Numbered from the stretch's first letter, positions 53,512 through 61,952 are shown. The stretch is DNA of 64,000 nt from Nocardia terpenica (GCF_013186535.1 NZ_JABMCZ010000005.1:1116001-1180000); one strand, 5' to 3'. The notes: generated by a model not told the origin, from the sequence alone. A program made the numbers and translations.

Positions 53512-54357
53512 TCAGGTGACCCGCGCGGCCACCAGGGTCTCGAAGGTGTAGGGCCGCAGGCCATCGGTACGGCCGGCGAAGTATCGCTGCTGGAGGTCTG
53601 CACGTGCCGGATGGTCCACGACCTTCAGACCGCACCGGCCGATCAGCCTCTCGATCTCGGATACCGGCCAGCCAGGCTGCACAGGCTCGCCGACAGAAGC
53701 CGCGATCGGCGTGTAGATCCGGGCGAATTCGGTCCCCACGTCGTCGAGCGCACAGTCCTCGGCCCGGTAGGAGAACACCACCTCGGACCCGGCAGCAGCC
53801 GCCGCGATCGTGCGCAACGTCGACTCGATCGCCTGTGCCGTCAGATAGGGAGCCACGCCCGTCCAGCAGAACATCGCCGGACGCGCCCAGTCGAACCCGG
53901 CCAGGCCCAGCGCATCCCGAACCGGTTCGGCCTCGAAATCAACCGGCACGAATACCTGCGAGTCGCCGAGCGGCAGGCCGAGCACCCTGACCCGCTCGCG
54001 CTTCCATGCCTGGGAGGCAGGGTGATCAACCTCGAACACCGTCAGCGACCCGAGCAGATCCGGCCGCCGCCACGCGAACGAGTCGAGCCCCGCCCCAAGA
54101 ATCACGTACTGCGTGAAGGCACCAGCAGCCAGCCGGTCCTCGGCGTACCGGCTGCGGGTGCAGACAGCCGCGCGGGACTCGCGACGGACCGCGCCGGGAA
54201 ACAGCGGATCGAACCGGTCTCGCAGCTGCTGCCACACCGGGCCGACAAGCACCAGGGCCAGCGCATCGTCCAGTACCCACGGCGACGCCGTCTCCAGGCG
54301 AAACAATCCACGCGACACGGCCGCAAACATCGCCGTCCTGCTCGGCGCGCTTTCCAC
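53512..54357 (-). CDS. SAM-dependent methyltransferase of the LCM type
   Basis: A 281-aa protein of the leucine carboxyl methyltransferase-like family abundant in mycobacteria and Nocardia. From GTG 54357 it reads VESAPSRTAMFAAVSRGLFR, TRSRYAEDRLAAGAFTQYVI, then the SAM loop LGAGLDSFAWRRPD and VFEVDHPASQAWKRERVRVL, typical of the family. The longer frame to 54513 adds a Gly/Val-rich non-homologous leader. Substrate unknown. Flanks 53380-53511 and 54358-54696 hold no supported gene. Confidence 0.85.
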   Translation of the reverse strand: MESAPSRTAMFAAVSRGLFRLETASPWVLDDALALVLVGPVWQQLRDRFDPLFPGAVRRESRAAVCTRSRYAEDRLAAGAFTQYVILGAGLDSFAWRRPDLLGSLTVFEVDHPASQAWKRERVRVLGLPLGDSQVFVPVDFEAEPVRDALGLAGFDWARPAMFCWTGVAPYLTAQAIESTLRTIAAAAAGSEVVFSYRAEDCALDDVGTEFARIYTPIAASVGEPVQPGWPVSEIERLIGRCGLKVVDHPARADLQQRYFAGRTDGLRPYTFETLVAARVT

Positions 54358-54696
54358 GCATTCCTCCTCGCCGCCAGATCGCCCGGCAGCCACGATCTGC
54401 TCGCCACCAGAATCCTCCACAACGACCGGGCACGCCACCATCACAGCCGCCTGCACGCCACCACGCCCGGGACGCCACCAGAACCCCCCAGACCCGCCGA
54501 CTCGACCCAGCATGAATAAGCCGAGACCCCGCGGGCCAGCCCGAGCCGAGCCAGAATCGGGGTCGACCTATCTAGTTACCCCGACGCTATGTCCCGTCAA
54601 TTGCAAAATAGTGCCGAATTTACCGGCGCTGAGGACTTGTTCCGTGGTGCCCAATTCCTCGATGTTGGCTCAGATCGAATGCACGGTTGCCGAAGG

Positions 54697-55056
54697 TCAG
54701 CGGCAGCAGTTGGGGTCCAAGACGACACACAGGGCGGATAGTGCGTCGCGGCGGGCGCGGTGGTAGGTGTTCATGCCGCGTCGTTCGGATTCGATCAGAC
54801 CGGCGGTGCGGAGCTGGCTCAGGTGATGGCTGACCGTCGATTCCGACAACCCGACCGCGGTGGCGAGGTCTCCGCTGTTCTGTTCGCCGAGGGGGCTGGT
54901 CAGCAGCAGTGACATCAGCTTCACCCGCACCGGATCGGCAATCGCCTTGAGCCGCAACGCCACCTCGAGCGCGGCGGCGTCGTCGACCGGCCCGGCGGCC
55001 ACCGGTGGGCAGCAGACGGGGGTGGACATGTCGATCACGGGCAACGCCTTGGGCAT
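54697..55056 (-). CDS. ArsR/SmtB-family metalloregulator
   Basis: A 119-aa repressor from ATG 55056. Potential thiol ligands lie at the N terminus (STPVCCPPVAAG) and C terminus (DPNCCR). The wHTH reads LKAIADPVRVKLMSLLLTSP and AVGLSESTVSHHLSQLRTAG. It is divergent from the ArsI-like gene with two GACATATGTC-type boxes in between. Probably an As(III)/Sb(III)-responsive repressor of the arsenic cluster. Confidence 0.85.
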   Translation of the reverse strand: MPKALPVIDMSTPVCCPPVAAGPVDDAAALEVALRLKAIADPVRVKLMSLLLTSPLGEQNSGDLATAVGLSESTVSHHLSQLRTAGLIESERRGMNTYHRARRDALSALCVVLDPNCCR

Positions 55057-55080
55057 GGAACCAACCCTACCGACTTCATT

Positions 55081-55135
55081 GACATATGTCGAAAATGTGG
55101 TGCACACTCGTGCCGTCAGTTCTTCGACATATGCC
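55081..55135. promoter_or_regulatory. paired ArsR boxes
   Basis: A perfect palindrome GACATATGTC (55081-55090) and a near copy GACATATGCC (55126-55135), each flanked by TTCGA-like sequence, span the divergent promoters of the ArsR and ArsI-like genes. The arrangement fits a dimeric winged-helix repressor binding twice. Confidence 0.6.
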
Positions 55136-55156
55136 TCACAAGTGGAGGTTCTCGTC

Positions 55157-55630
55157 ATGTCTCGCGTCCAACTCGCCCTCAACGTCGACGACATCGACCA
55201 GGCGGTCCGGTTCTACTCGACCTTGTTCAACACCGAACCCGCCAAGCGCAAGCCCGGTTACGCGAACTTCGCCATCTCCGAGCCGCCGCTGAAGCTGGTG
55301 CTCATCGAGAACACCGGGCACGGCGGCAGCGTCAACCACCTCGGCGTCGAGGTCGAATCCTCCGACCAAGTGCACGCCGAGATCGCACGCCTGTCGCAGG
55401 CGGGCCTGTTCACCGAGGAGCAGATCGCGACCACGTGTTGCTTCGCCATCCAGGACAAGGTCTGGGTCACCGCACCCGACACCGAACGCTGGGAGGTCTA
55501 CACCGTCCTCGCCGACAGTGAATCCTTCGGCACCACACCCGAACTCGGCGACACCGAAGCCGTGCAGGCGTGCTGCGGCAGCGACGCCGAGGCCAAGGCG
55601 GTCGCGTCCGGTTCCGGCTGCTGCTCGTAA
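55157..55630 (+). CDS. ArsI/CadI-like metalloid VOC protein
   Basis: A 157-aa VOC-fold protein from ATG 55157: MSRVQLALNVDDIDQAVRFY, VNHLGVEVESSDQVHAEIAR and EEQIATTCCFAIQDKVWVTA. The vicinal Cys pair in TTCCFA is the As(III)-binding motif of ArsI C-As lyase and is shared with CadI. The C terminus has further thiols (ACCGS and SGCCS). It probably binds or cleaves organoarsenicals. First gene of the ars operon, 70 bp before ArsR2. Confidence 0.8.
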   Translation: MSRVQLALNVDDIDQAVRFYSTLFNTEPAKRKPGYANFAISEPPLKLVLIENTGHGGSVNHLGVEVESSDQVHAEIARLSQAGLFTEEQIATTCCFAIQDKVWVTAPDTERWEVYTVLADSESFGTTPELGDTEAVQACCGSDAEAKAVASGSGCCS

Positions 55631-55670
55631 CGCTGGATCGGTGGGCGAGTTCACCGGCCGTTCGCTTGTC

Positions 55671-55700
55671 TCCGATATCGATGGTTGCCAATATCGATGT
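55671..55700 (+). promoter_or_regulatory. ArsR-type direct repeats before arsR2
   Basis: CCGATATCGATG and CAATATCGATG repeat the ATATCGATG unit with an 18-bp offset (about 55674-55699), directly upstream of the second ArsR start. It is likely a second, autoregulatory operator within the operon. Confidence 0.45.
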
Positions 55701-56078
55701 ATGTCGAAGTCGCAGTTGCCGCCGATCGGCGTGGCCACACCAGCGTGTGCGGCCACGCCCCGCACCCGCCCATCCCTGGACGCCGAGACCGCGACCGAGC
55801 TGGCCACGATGTTCAAGGCACTGTCGGACCCGGTGCGGCTGCGGCTGCTGTCGGCGATCGCGTCCAGGGTCGGGCAGGAGGCGTGCGTGTGCGATGTGTC
55901 CGACGGCATCGACGTCAGCCAGCCCACCATCTCCCACCATCTGAAAGTGCTGCGCGAGGCCGGATTGCTGACCAGCGAACGCCGCGCGTCCTGGGTGTAC
56001 TACCGAGTGGTACCCGAAGCGCTGCAACGGCTTTCGCAGCTGCTGGCGATCGAGGCCGGTGCGGCGGTGACCGCGTGA
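55701..56078 (+). CDS. ArsR-family arsenical-resistance repressor
   Basis: A 125-aa protein from ATG 55701. FKALSDPVRLRLLSAIASRV is followed by GQEACVCDVSDGIDVSQPTI and SHHLKVLREAGLLTSERRAS. The CVC motif at the start of the DNA-binding region is the classic As(III) sensor site. It overlaps the ACR3 start by 4 bp (GTGA), coupling repressor and pump. A second ArsR besides 54697 in one cluster suggests two promoters. Confidence 0.85.
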   Translation: MSKSQLPPIGVATPACAATPRTRPSLDAETATELATMFKALSDPVRLRLLSAIASRVGQEACVCDVSDGIDVSQPTISHHLKVLREAGLLTSERRASWVYYRVVPEALQRLSQLLAIEAGAAVTA

Positions 56079-57148
56079 CCACCACGTCGGAGCCCGCTGC
56101 GGTCGTCGGCAAGCTGTCCACCCTGGACCGGTTCCTGCCCGTGTGGATCGGGGCCGCCATGGTCGCGGGCCTGCTGCTGGGCCGTCTGGTCCCCGGCCTG
56201 GGTGCCGGGTTGTCGGCGGTGCAGGTGGACGGGATCTCGCTCCCGATCGCGGTCGGTCTGCTGGTGATGATGTACCCGGTGCTCGCGAAGGTCCGCTACG
56301 ACCGCCTCGACGCCGTCACCGGCGACCGCCGCCTCCTGCTCGGATCGCTCGTGCTGAACTGGGTGATCGGCCCCGCGTTGATGTTCGCCCTGGCGTGGCT
56401 GTTGCTGCCGGATCTGCCCGCATACCGGACCGGACTGATCATCGTCGGTCTGGCCCGCTGCATCGCGATGGTGATCATCTGGAACGACCTCGCCTGCGGC
56501 GACCGTGAAGCCGCCGCCGTGCTGGTCGCGCTCAACTCGATCTTCCAGGTCGTCATGTTCGCGGTCCTCGGCTGGCTCTACCTGTCGGCGCTGCCGGGCT
56601 GGCTCGGGTTGGCGCAGACCGCGATCCACACCTCGCCGTGGCAGATCGCGAAATCGGTGCTGATCTTCCTCGGTATCCCGTTGCTGGCCGGATTCGGCAC
56701 CCGCCGCCTCGGCGAAAAGGCCAGGGGCCGAACGTGGTACGAATCCACCCTGCTGCCCCGGCTCGGGCCGTGGGCACTGTACGGGCTGCTGTTCACGATC
56801 GTGATCCTGTTCGCCCTGCAGGGCCGCCAGATCACCGCCCACCCCGTCGATGTCGTAAGAATCGCGCTGCCGCTGCTGGCGTACTTCGCGCTCATGTGGG
56901 GCGGCGGCTACCTACTCGGCGCACTCCTGCACCTCGGGTACGCGCGTACCACCACGATGGCGTTCACCGCCGCGGGCAACAACTTCGAACTCGCCATCGC
57001 CGTCGCGATCGCCACCTACGGCGCCTCCTCCGGCCAAGCCCTCGCCGGAGTCGTCGGGCCCCTCATCGAGGTCCCTGTCCTCGTCGGACTCGTCTACGTT
57101 TCTCTCGTGTTACGAAACCGCCTCTCCCGCAACGATGTTCAGCACTAA
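56075..57148 (+). CDS. arsB: ACR3-family arsenite efflux permease
   Basis: A 357-aa, ten-helix inner-membrane permease from GTG 56075. Family motifs: VGLLVMMYPVLAKVRYD, the essential Cys in IIVGLARCIAMVIIWNDLAC, and TAAGNNFELAIAVAIATYG. It expels As(III) or Sb(III) using the proton gradient. The start overlaps the ArsR2 stop, and ArsC follows after 15 bp, so the operon both detects, reduces and exports arsenic. The gene is often named arsB or acr3; it belongs to the ACR3 type. Confidence 0.9.
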   Translation: MTTTSEPAAVVGKLSTLDRFLPVWIGAAMVAGLLLGRLVPGLGAGLSAVQVDGISLPIAVGLLVMMYPVLAKVRYDRLDAVTGDRRLLLGSLVLNWVIGPALMFALAWLLLPDLPAYRTGLIIVGLARCIAMVIIWNDLACGDREAAAVLVALNSIFQVVMFAVLGWLYLSALPGWLGLAQTAIHTSPWQIAKSVLIFLGIPLLAGFGTRRLGEKARGRTWYESTLLPRLGPWALYGLLFTIVILFALQGRQITAHPVDVVRIALPLLAYFALMWGGGYLLGALLHLGYARTTTMAFTAAGNNFELAIAVAIATYGASSGQALAGVVGPLIEVPVLVGLVYVSLVLRNRLSRNDVQH

Positions 57149-57163
57149 AACCGGAGCACCACC

Positions 57164-57823
57164 ATGACCGACAACTCGCTCGCGCACGCCAACACCCTCA
57201 CCATCGACCACCGACTCGCGTTGAAGACCGCCGCGACCCGGCTGAACCGCGAGTTCGCCAACTTCTTCGGCACCGAGACCATCGAAAGCTACCTGTACTC
57301 CTCGTTCCACCAATCCGCCTCCCGCGCTACCGTTGTCAACTTCCTGCCCCTGCTGGCCGAACGCTTCGCCCGCCAACGCCTGCACGCCCTCGCCAAGGCG
57401 GAAGGCAAGATGCCGACCGGCAAGCCCACGGTGCTGTTCCTGTGCACCCACAACGCCGGACGCTCCCACATGGCACTCGGCTATTTCACCCACCTCGCCG
57501 GAGACCACGCCGTCGCCTGGTCCGGCGGCTCCGAACCCGGCCACGAAATCAACCCGGTCGCGGTCGAAGCCATGGCCGAGGTCGGCATCGACATCGCCCG
57601 CGAATACCCCAAACCCTGGACCGAGGAAATCCTGCACGCCGCCGACGTCATCATCACCATGGGCTGCGGCGACGCCTGCCCCATCTACCCCGGCCGCCGC
57701 TACGAGAACTGGGACCTGCCCGACCCAGACGGCCAACCCCTCGACGTCGTGCGCGGCATCCGCGAACAGATCGGCAACCGCGTCCGTGGCCTGCTCGACG
57801 AGTTGAACATCCCCGTCGACTGA
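57164..57823 (+). CDS. arsC: arsenate reductase with N-terminal helical domain
   Basis: 219 aa. The first ~80 residues form a three-helix domain (RLNREFANFFGTETIESYLY, LLAERFARQRLHALAK) seen in actinobacterial ArsC. The low-molecular-weight-phosphatase domain follows with the P-loop VLFLCTHNAGRSHMALGYF and the redox cysteine region TMGCGDACPIYPG, plus the late DPDG loop (LPDPDGQPLDV). It reduces As(V) to As(III) for ACR3, probably with mycothiol/mycoredoxin or thioredoxin as electron donor. Confidence 0.9.
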   Translation: MTDNSLAHANTLTIDHRLALKTAATRLNREFANFFGTETIESYLYSSFHQSASRATVVNFLPLLAERFARQRLHALAKAEGKMPTGKPTVLFLCTHNAGRSHMALGYFTHLAGDHAVAWSGGSEPGHEINPVAVEAMAEVGIDIAREYPKPWTEEILHAADVIITMGCGDACPIYPGRRYENWDLPDPDGQPLDVVRGIREQIGNRVRGLLDELNIPVD

Positions 57824-57867
57824 AAGACCCAAGTGCTCGACATCTACCAACTCGGACGCAACGTCCC

Positions 57868-57960
57868 CTCATGCCCGATGGCGCGCGTTGGTCGAACATC
57901 CAGAACAGTTGAGCGGCATGGCCTCCAACGCACACCCATGCCGAGTCGAGTGCGTCCGGG
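57868..57960 (+). repeat. dispersed hairpin repeat, copy D
   Basis: CGATGGCGCGCGTTGGTCGA then ACATCCAGAACAGTTGAGCG and GCATGGCCTCCAACGCACAC. Stem: GTTG/CAAC and inner GGC-ATG-GCC. It begins 45 bp after the ArsC stop. Confidence 0.6.
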
Positions 57961-58177
57961 TGATGTCGAATCGATCCCGGGATGGTCGATACAAGATCGC
58001 TCGAGTACCGCGTGTCGCACCGCTGTTCACGAAACCATCAGCGGCCAACTGCATTTGGTCGGCGCAGAGGTCGGTGGAACTCTTGAGGATGTTGGGCTGC
58101 AACGTGTTTGGGCGTAACGGTCGGGATCCTGGTGCTATGTTGCGTAGGTATCATCGAGGATCGAGCAAGGCGGCGAC

Positions 58178-58296
58178 ATGACGGCTCCGGGCAATGGCGG
58201 CGTACCACAGTGGGACAGCACGAAGACCTACTCGACGACATTGCGTGGGCCCTGGAATCCGATATGCGGCGGGCGATGGGAAATGCCGACTACTGA
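58178..58296 (+). pseudogene. possible small gene, frame-broken
   Basis: An ATG at 58178 starts MTAPGNGGVPQWDSTK, while the adjacent register ends with protein-like EDLLDDIAWALESDMRRAMG NADY at 58296. A single shift near 58220 would join them into a ~38-aa product. No family known. The rest of 57961-58320 holds nothing I can assign. Confidence 0.25.
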
Positions 58297-58320
58297 CCGG
58301 CGAACGTCGGGATGCCGCCG

Positions 58321-58893
58321 ATGACGTCGTCCGTGCCGCAGCTGGTCCATCTCAACGGACCGCCCGGAATCGGCAAGTCGACTATCGCCGAGATGTATGC
58401 GTCGCGCCATCCCGGCACATTGCGCCTCGACATCGACTACCTTCATCGGCTCGTCGGAGGGTGGCAGGATCGTGAGACGCAGACTCACCGGCTGCTTCGA
58501 CCGGTGGCGCTGGCCATGGCTACCAGCCATCTGCGAGGTGGGCATGATGTCCTGCTCCCGCAGTGCCTCGCCACGATCCACGAGATCAAGGAGTTCGAGG
58601 AAGCCGCGCGCCGAGCGAACGCGAAATTTCGCGAGGTGGTGCTGCTGGACTCCCGGAAGAGCGCTATCGAAAGATTCGAACGCCGCACCAAAGAAAATGA
58701 TGACGAATGGATTCAACATAGCGCCAGGGTGATCGAACTGGAGGGCGGCTCACTGTTCCTGGCGGGGATATACGACAAACTGCTGGCGGTACTCGAGGAA
58801 CGCCCCTCCGCTGTGGTTCTAACCAATATGTGGGGAGACCCGGAAGGTACCTATGAGCGACTCGTGGCCAGTCTGAACTATCGGATGGCATGA
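58321..58893 (+). CDS. P-loop NTPase/kinase-like protein
   Basis: A 190-aa AAA_33-type small-molecule kinase fold. Walker A is NGPPGIGKSTIAEMYA near the N terminus, the Asp pair after strand 2 is LRLDIDYLHRLVGG, and a lid-like basic region follows (SRKSAIERFERRTKEND). Either ATG 58312 or 58321 is possible. Such proteins phosphorylate nucleosides, gluconate, antibiotics or RNA ends; nothing in the context indicates which. Confidence 0.7.
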   Translation: MTSSVPQLVHLNGPPGIGKSTIAEMYASRHPGTLRLDIDYLHRLVGGWQDRETQTHRLLRPVALAMATSHLRGGHDVLLPQCLATIHEIKEFEEAARRANAKFREVVLLDSRKSAIERFERRTKENDDEWIQHSARVIELEGGSLFLAGIYDKLLAVLEERPSAVVLTNMWGDPEGTYERLVASLNYRMA

Positions 58894-59049
58894 ACCCTCA
58901 GCGGCAGCGCGGCGGTACGCTAGGCGAACCATGGTGACCTGGCCGGAATCCTCGATTACCCGCAGCATGGGCGCCGCTTTATAGGAGTAACGGCTGTCAT
59001 AGAAATCGTTTGACGCTGTTTGCGTCAAATCGATGGCCTCCCAGGGCAT
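58819..59049 (-). CDS. possible 76-aa hypothetical protein
   Basis: It begins MPWEAIDLTQTASNDFYDSR YSYKAAPMLRVIEDSGQVTM, a protein-like stretch, but its last third is antisense to the end of the P-loop gene and its third-codon GC is lower than that of the neighbours. Coding is uncertain. From 59050 to 59573 (about 520 bp) I see no other gene. Confidence 0.3.
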   Translation of the reverse strand: MPWEAIDLTQTASNDFYDSRYSYKAAPMLRVIEDSGQVTMVRLAYRRAAAEGSCHPIVQTGHESLIGTFRVSPHIG

Positions 59050-59575
59050 CTCCTGTCAGATGCATGCATTGGCACGCAAACAGGGGCGAACTCGCTGCAA
59101 AATCGTGTTCTTACAGGCACTCTGTCGGCCGGACGGGGGGTGAACTCGCACCAAATACGCGTTCATCGCAGAGTACTGATAGGGAAACGGGAGTGAGTAC
59201 AACCCAAAAACCCGCCAGAACACCGATTTATGATGATCATTGCCATCCCCCAGCTTGTCGACCCGTCGTCGTTGCACGCCGAACCTGATCGACGCTCCCG
59301 AGCGCACGGGTGTCGGCCCGAGCCAGACCAGAGCGGCAGGACACCCAGGCTCCAGTATCAGACTCTCGGCACGAACCACCCCGCCCACAAAAAGACGCCG
59401 GTTCAGTGGGCGTACCTACAGCCGTGAGAGGCAGAATATTTCGTCGCGTCGTTGAACTTGCTTGCGGCACACAATTTTACAGCTCGCACTTCCCATTTTG
59501 AGACCTCGAACCGCCGATGCTTCCCATCAAATAGAACTACTGCCAACCAACCGTCGAGCCTGATCCGAACATGAG

Positions 59576-59615
59576 TAAACCCCCCATAGCGCCGAAAGGC
59601 ACTGGGGGGCTTACT
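59576..59615 (-). terminator. strong stem-loop terminator of the DUF397 gene
   Basis: The arms AGTAAACCCCCCA and TGGGGGGCTTACT pair with one mismatch around a GCGCC/GGC-containing loop. It starts 7 bp after the DUF397 stop on the minus strand, the expected place for an intrinsic or bidirectional terminator. Confidence 0.6.
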
Positions 59616-59621
59616 CTTTCG

Positions 59622-59834
59622 TCACGCGGGGATGTTGAACCCGCCGTCCTTTACTCCACTCGTGAAAGCCGTCCACTCCGAGGAGGTGAAGACGAGCGCG
59701 GGACCGGACGGGTTCTTGCTGTCCCTGACTCCGACATGACCACCGCCCAGGTGGGCCACCTCCACGCATTCCCCGCCCGAACTGGTGCTACGGCTCGACT
59801 TGATCCACTTCGCCTCAGACAGGTCAACGTTCAT
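59622..59834 (-). CDS. DUF397 protein
   Basis: A 70-aa protein: AKWIKSSRSTSSGGECVEVA HLGGGHVGVRDSKNPSGPAL and FTSSEWTAFTSGVKDG. WxKSSxS..G..CVEVA...VRDSK is the DUF397 signature. The start overlaps the XRE stop (ATGA). In Streptomyces-type BldB/AbaA/WhiJ-like systems an XRE regulator acts with such a small partner, which often antagonises it; that role is inferred here. Confidence 0.9.
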   Translation of the reverse strand: MNVDLSEAKWIKSSRSTSSGGECVEVAHLGGGHVGVRDSKNPSGPALVFTSSEWTAFTSGVKDGGFNIPA

Positions 59835-60718
59835 TCGCCATACTCCTTTGCTACCGCCAGGATGAACGCCCTGGACTCGGCTTCACCCAACGCTACCCGG
59901 CCGATCTCTTGCAACGCATGGCGATAACGGTCGACGTCCGCCTCCAACTCCAGGTAGAGGTCTCCCGCATATCCCTCCACGTAGACTACGGGCGGCGCGA
60001 TCAGTCCGGTTGCAGGCAGTCGCGGAAACTCCAGCAGCGCAAACGATCCAACGATCGAGCCCAGATGCCCAGAGGCGTCGAACGGCACGATGCGGATGGT
60101 CACATTAGGCAGCTCGGACGCCTCCAGGAGGTAATGCAGCTGCTCGTGCATCACACTCGGGCCGCCGATCTGGTCCCGGAGAGCGAACTCCGACAGGAGA
60201 ACTTCCATCCTGAAATCAGGATCTTTCAATCGGGCCTGACGCCGGATGAACATCTCGACGCGCTTGTCCACCTGTTCCGGCGGCATGTCGGGTGACTCGG
60301 TCCATGTGATCGCGCGACGGTACTCGAGAGTCTGGACCAGCCCAGGGACGGCATTGAGCCGCCAAGTGGTAAAGCTTTGCGCCGCTTCCTCCAGAGCCAT
60401 GTAGTGATCGAATTTCGCCTTCAGTTCGTTCGCATACGGCCTCCACCAGCCGCCGCCTCGCTGCTGCGTGGTACGAACCTCCAGAGCCAGATCCATGACC
60501 ACCTCGCGCTCTCGTTTGGTGGCCCGGTAGCCGTCGCACAGGGTGTTGATGTACAGGTCGGATACCTTGGTGGGCAGACCGTCCTCCATGCGGCCAATGG
60601 TCTGCGGTGACACGCCTATGAGTCGACTGGCCTGGGTCAGGTTCACCTTGGCGCGCTCCCGGAGTCGCTTCAGCTCACGCCCGAGTCCGCGCCGCGCGAG
60701 TGTGGATCCAGTTGTCAA
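59831..60718 (-). CDS. XRE-family regulator with DUF5753
   Basis: About 295 aa. The TTG at 60718 (LTTGSTLARRGLGRELKRLR) is chosen for its AGGG ribosome site; the longer frame to 60811 lacks family features. The HTH reads VNLTQASRLIGVSPQTIGRM EDG. The DUF5753 part follows from about residue 110: FTTWRLNAVPGLVQTLEYRR and ELPNVTIRIVPFDASGHLGS. It is overlapped by the DUF397 gene. The WhiJ-like arrangement suggests control of development or specialised metabolism. Confidence 0.9.
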   Translation of the reverse strand: MTTGSTLARRGLGRELKRLRERAKVNLTQASRLIGVSPQTIGRMEDGLPTKVSDLYINTLCDGYRATKREREVVMDLALEVRTTQQRGGGWWRPYANELKAKFDHYMALEEAAQSFTTWRLNAVPGLVQTLEYRRAITWTESPDMPPEQVDKRVEMFIRRQARLKDPDFRMEVLLSEFALRDQIGGPSVMHEQLHYLLEASELPNVTIRIVPFDASGHLGSIVGSFALLEFPRLPATGLIAPPVVYVEGYAGDLYLELEADVDRYRHALQEIGRVALGEAESRAFILAVAKEYGE

Positions 60719-60994
60719 TTCGTTTCCCTCACTATCGGTTTCATCGATTTCTGGAAGGGTCCCGCTATAGAGGCGTCCCCCTCGGGTCCGCCTGCGCAGG
60801 AATCGTCGCACTTCTAGGCCGGAAGCGGAAGATTGCGATTCCAGCAGCTATGAAATCCGCGTAGACATGGAGGCACCCCAGTAGCTGGGAGATTCCCACC
60901 ACCTCACCCGTCCGGCCCGAACGCGACGGCAGCGGCTAGGCCCCAGCTACCGAGGCAACCAAGATCACCTCGCCGAACCGCTGGAGTCGAAGAC

Positions 60995-61180
60995 ATGTAC
61001 GGGCTTCCGATTACGGACCACAGCGAACTTCCCATAATGACGCCGGAGAAAGCGCATTCGATCATGCAGGAACACCTTGATTGTCCGGTGACGATCTGCC
61101 CCGTGAAGCGCCAGGCAAAGCTTCGACTTGTCCAGGCTGGGCACCTGGTTCCGGCCGACGTTCCGCATGTGGGGAGCTGA
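60995..61180 (+). CDS. 61-aa conserved-looking small protein
   Basis: Reads MYGLPITDHSELPIMTPEKA, EHLDCPVTICPVKRQAKLRL and VQAGHLVPADVPH. The two cysteines in DCPVTICP could bind metal. It is divergent from the XRE gene across about 275 bp and comes first in a plus-strand run of small genes. I have no family name for it. Confidence 0.5.
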   Translation: MYGLPITDHSELPIMTPEKAHSIMQEHLDCPVTICPVKRQAKLRLVQAGHLVPADVPHVGS

Positions 61181-61210
61181 GCTGGCACTCGGCAACGGAC
61201 GCGACGACCG

Positions 61211-61420
61211 ATGACTCGTCACTCCGGCGAGATCCCCGATGTCAGGGATTGGCTGTGCCGGATCGAAGACGCTGCCGGAAGCGGCTATCACGTTGAGCGA
61301 GAACCGAATCCGCCTTACGGGTGGAACCTGATCGACCCGGCCGGGGCCGTTATATGCAGCGGCACACTGGATCGGCTCGAACAGTGGGTCGTGCGCCGCA
61401 ACACCGATCCCGATCAGTGA
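61211..61420 (+). CDS. 69-aa protein with a GYxV..GWxLxD..LExW domain
   Basis: After IPDVRDWLCRIEDAAGSGYH it reads PPYGWNLIDPAGAVICSGTL DRLEQWVVRR. The same pattern closes the protein at 61509 (GYRLVRTTQSTHGWSLLDKE and TLDQIEQWLSE). This looks like a stand-alone copy of a ~40-residue alpha/beta module. The gene follows the 61-aa ORF by 30 bp, so they are probably cotranscribed. Function unknown. Confidence 0.6.
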   Translation: MTRHSGEIPDVRDWLCRIEDAAGSGYHVEREPNPPYGWNLIDPAGAVICSGTLDRLEQWVVRRNTDPDQ

Positions 61421-61508
61421 GTGCAGGCCCGCGGGTCAATCCCTCCCCCGGCCGAGCAGCTTCCCGGAAATCTTCGAACGATCACACGAACAGGAGTGTC
61501 TTACCTCG

Positions 61509-61952
61509 ATGACCAGGCCAAGCATCATTCTCGGTTACAGCCCGGCCCAGCAGCGGAATCTGCGGCGGTTGGCCGAGGCTGGCATGTCCGGTCTGACCGT
61601 GAGCGCGCTCGCCGCCGACGAGTCCGCGCAAGGCAAGAGCGCCGCAGACAGCAGCCTCGCTTCGCTCGAACGGCTCGGCCTCGTACAGAAGAGGATCGGG
61701 CAGGAGACCGTGTGGGCCATCACCGAAAAGGGCTGCCTCGCCGACGAACTGATCCAAGCCCGGCGAGCAAAGCTTGAAAAGAGGGAGACCCCGCGAGTGG
61801 AGCCTCTTATCGAGCGAGCAGCACATGCAGGTTACCGCCTTGTGCGCACTACGCAGTCGACGCACGGATGGTCATTGCTGGACAAAGAAGACGGCGAGCG
61901 TATCCATTCGGCACCAACACTCGACCAGATCGAACAGTGGTTGAGCGAATAG
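61509..61952 (+). CDS. winged-helix-like protein with the same C-terminal module
   Basis: 147 aa. Residues 1-85 look like a wHTH (QQRNLRRLAEAGMSGLTVSA, DSSLASLERLGLVQKRIGQE, TVWAITEKG). A linker leads to the C-terminal module HAGYRLVRTTQSTHGWSLLD ... TLDQIEQWL shared with the gene at 61211. It may be a transcription factor whose sensing module also exists as a free partner. No family name known. Confidence 0.65.
   Translation: MTRPSIILGYSPAQQRNLRRLAEAGMSGLTVSALAADESAQGKSAADSSLASLERLGLVQKRIGQETVWAITEKGCLADELIQARRAKLEKRETPRVEPLIERAAHAGYRLVRTTQSTHGWSLLDKEDGERIHSAPTLDQIEQWLSE

Noticed and set aside
55040..55070. TTGGGCATGGAACCAA as another hairpin-repeat copy
   Set aside because: It overlaps the ArsR start codon and lacks the conserved flanking blocks; a chance match.
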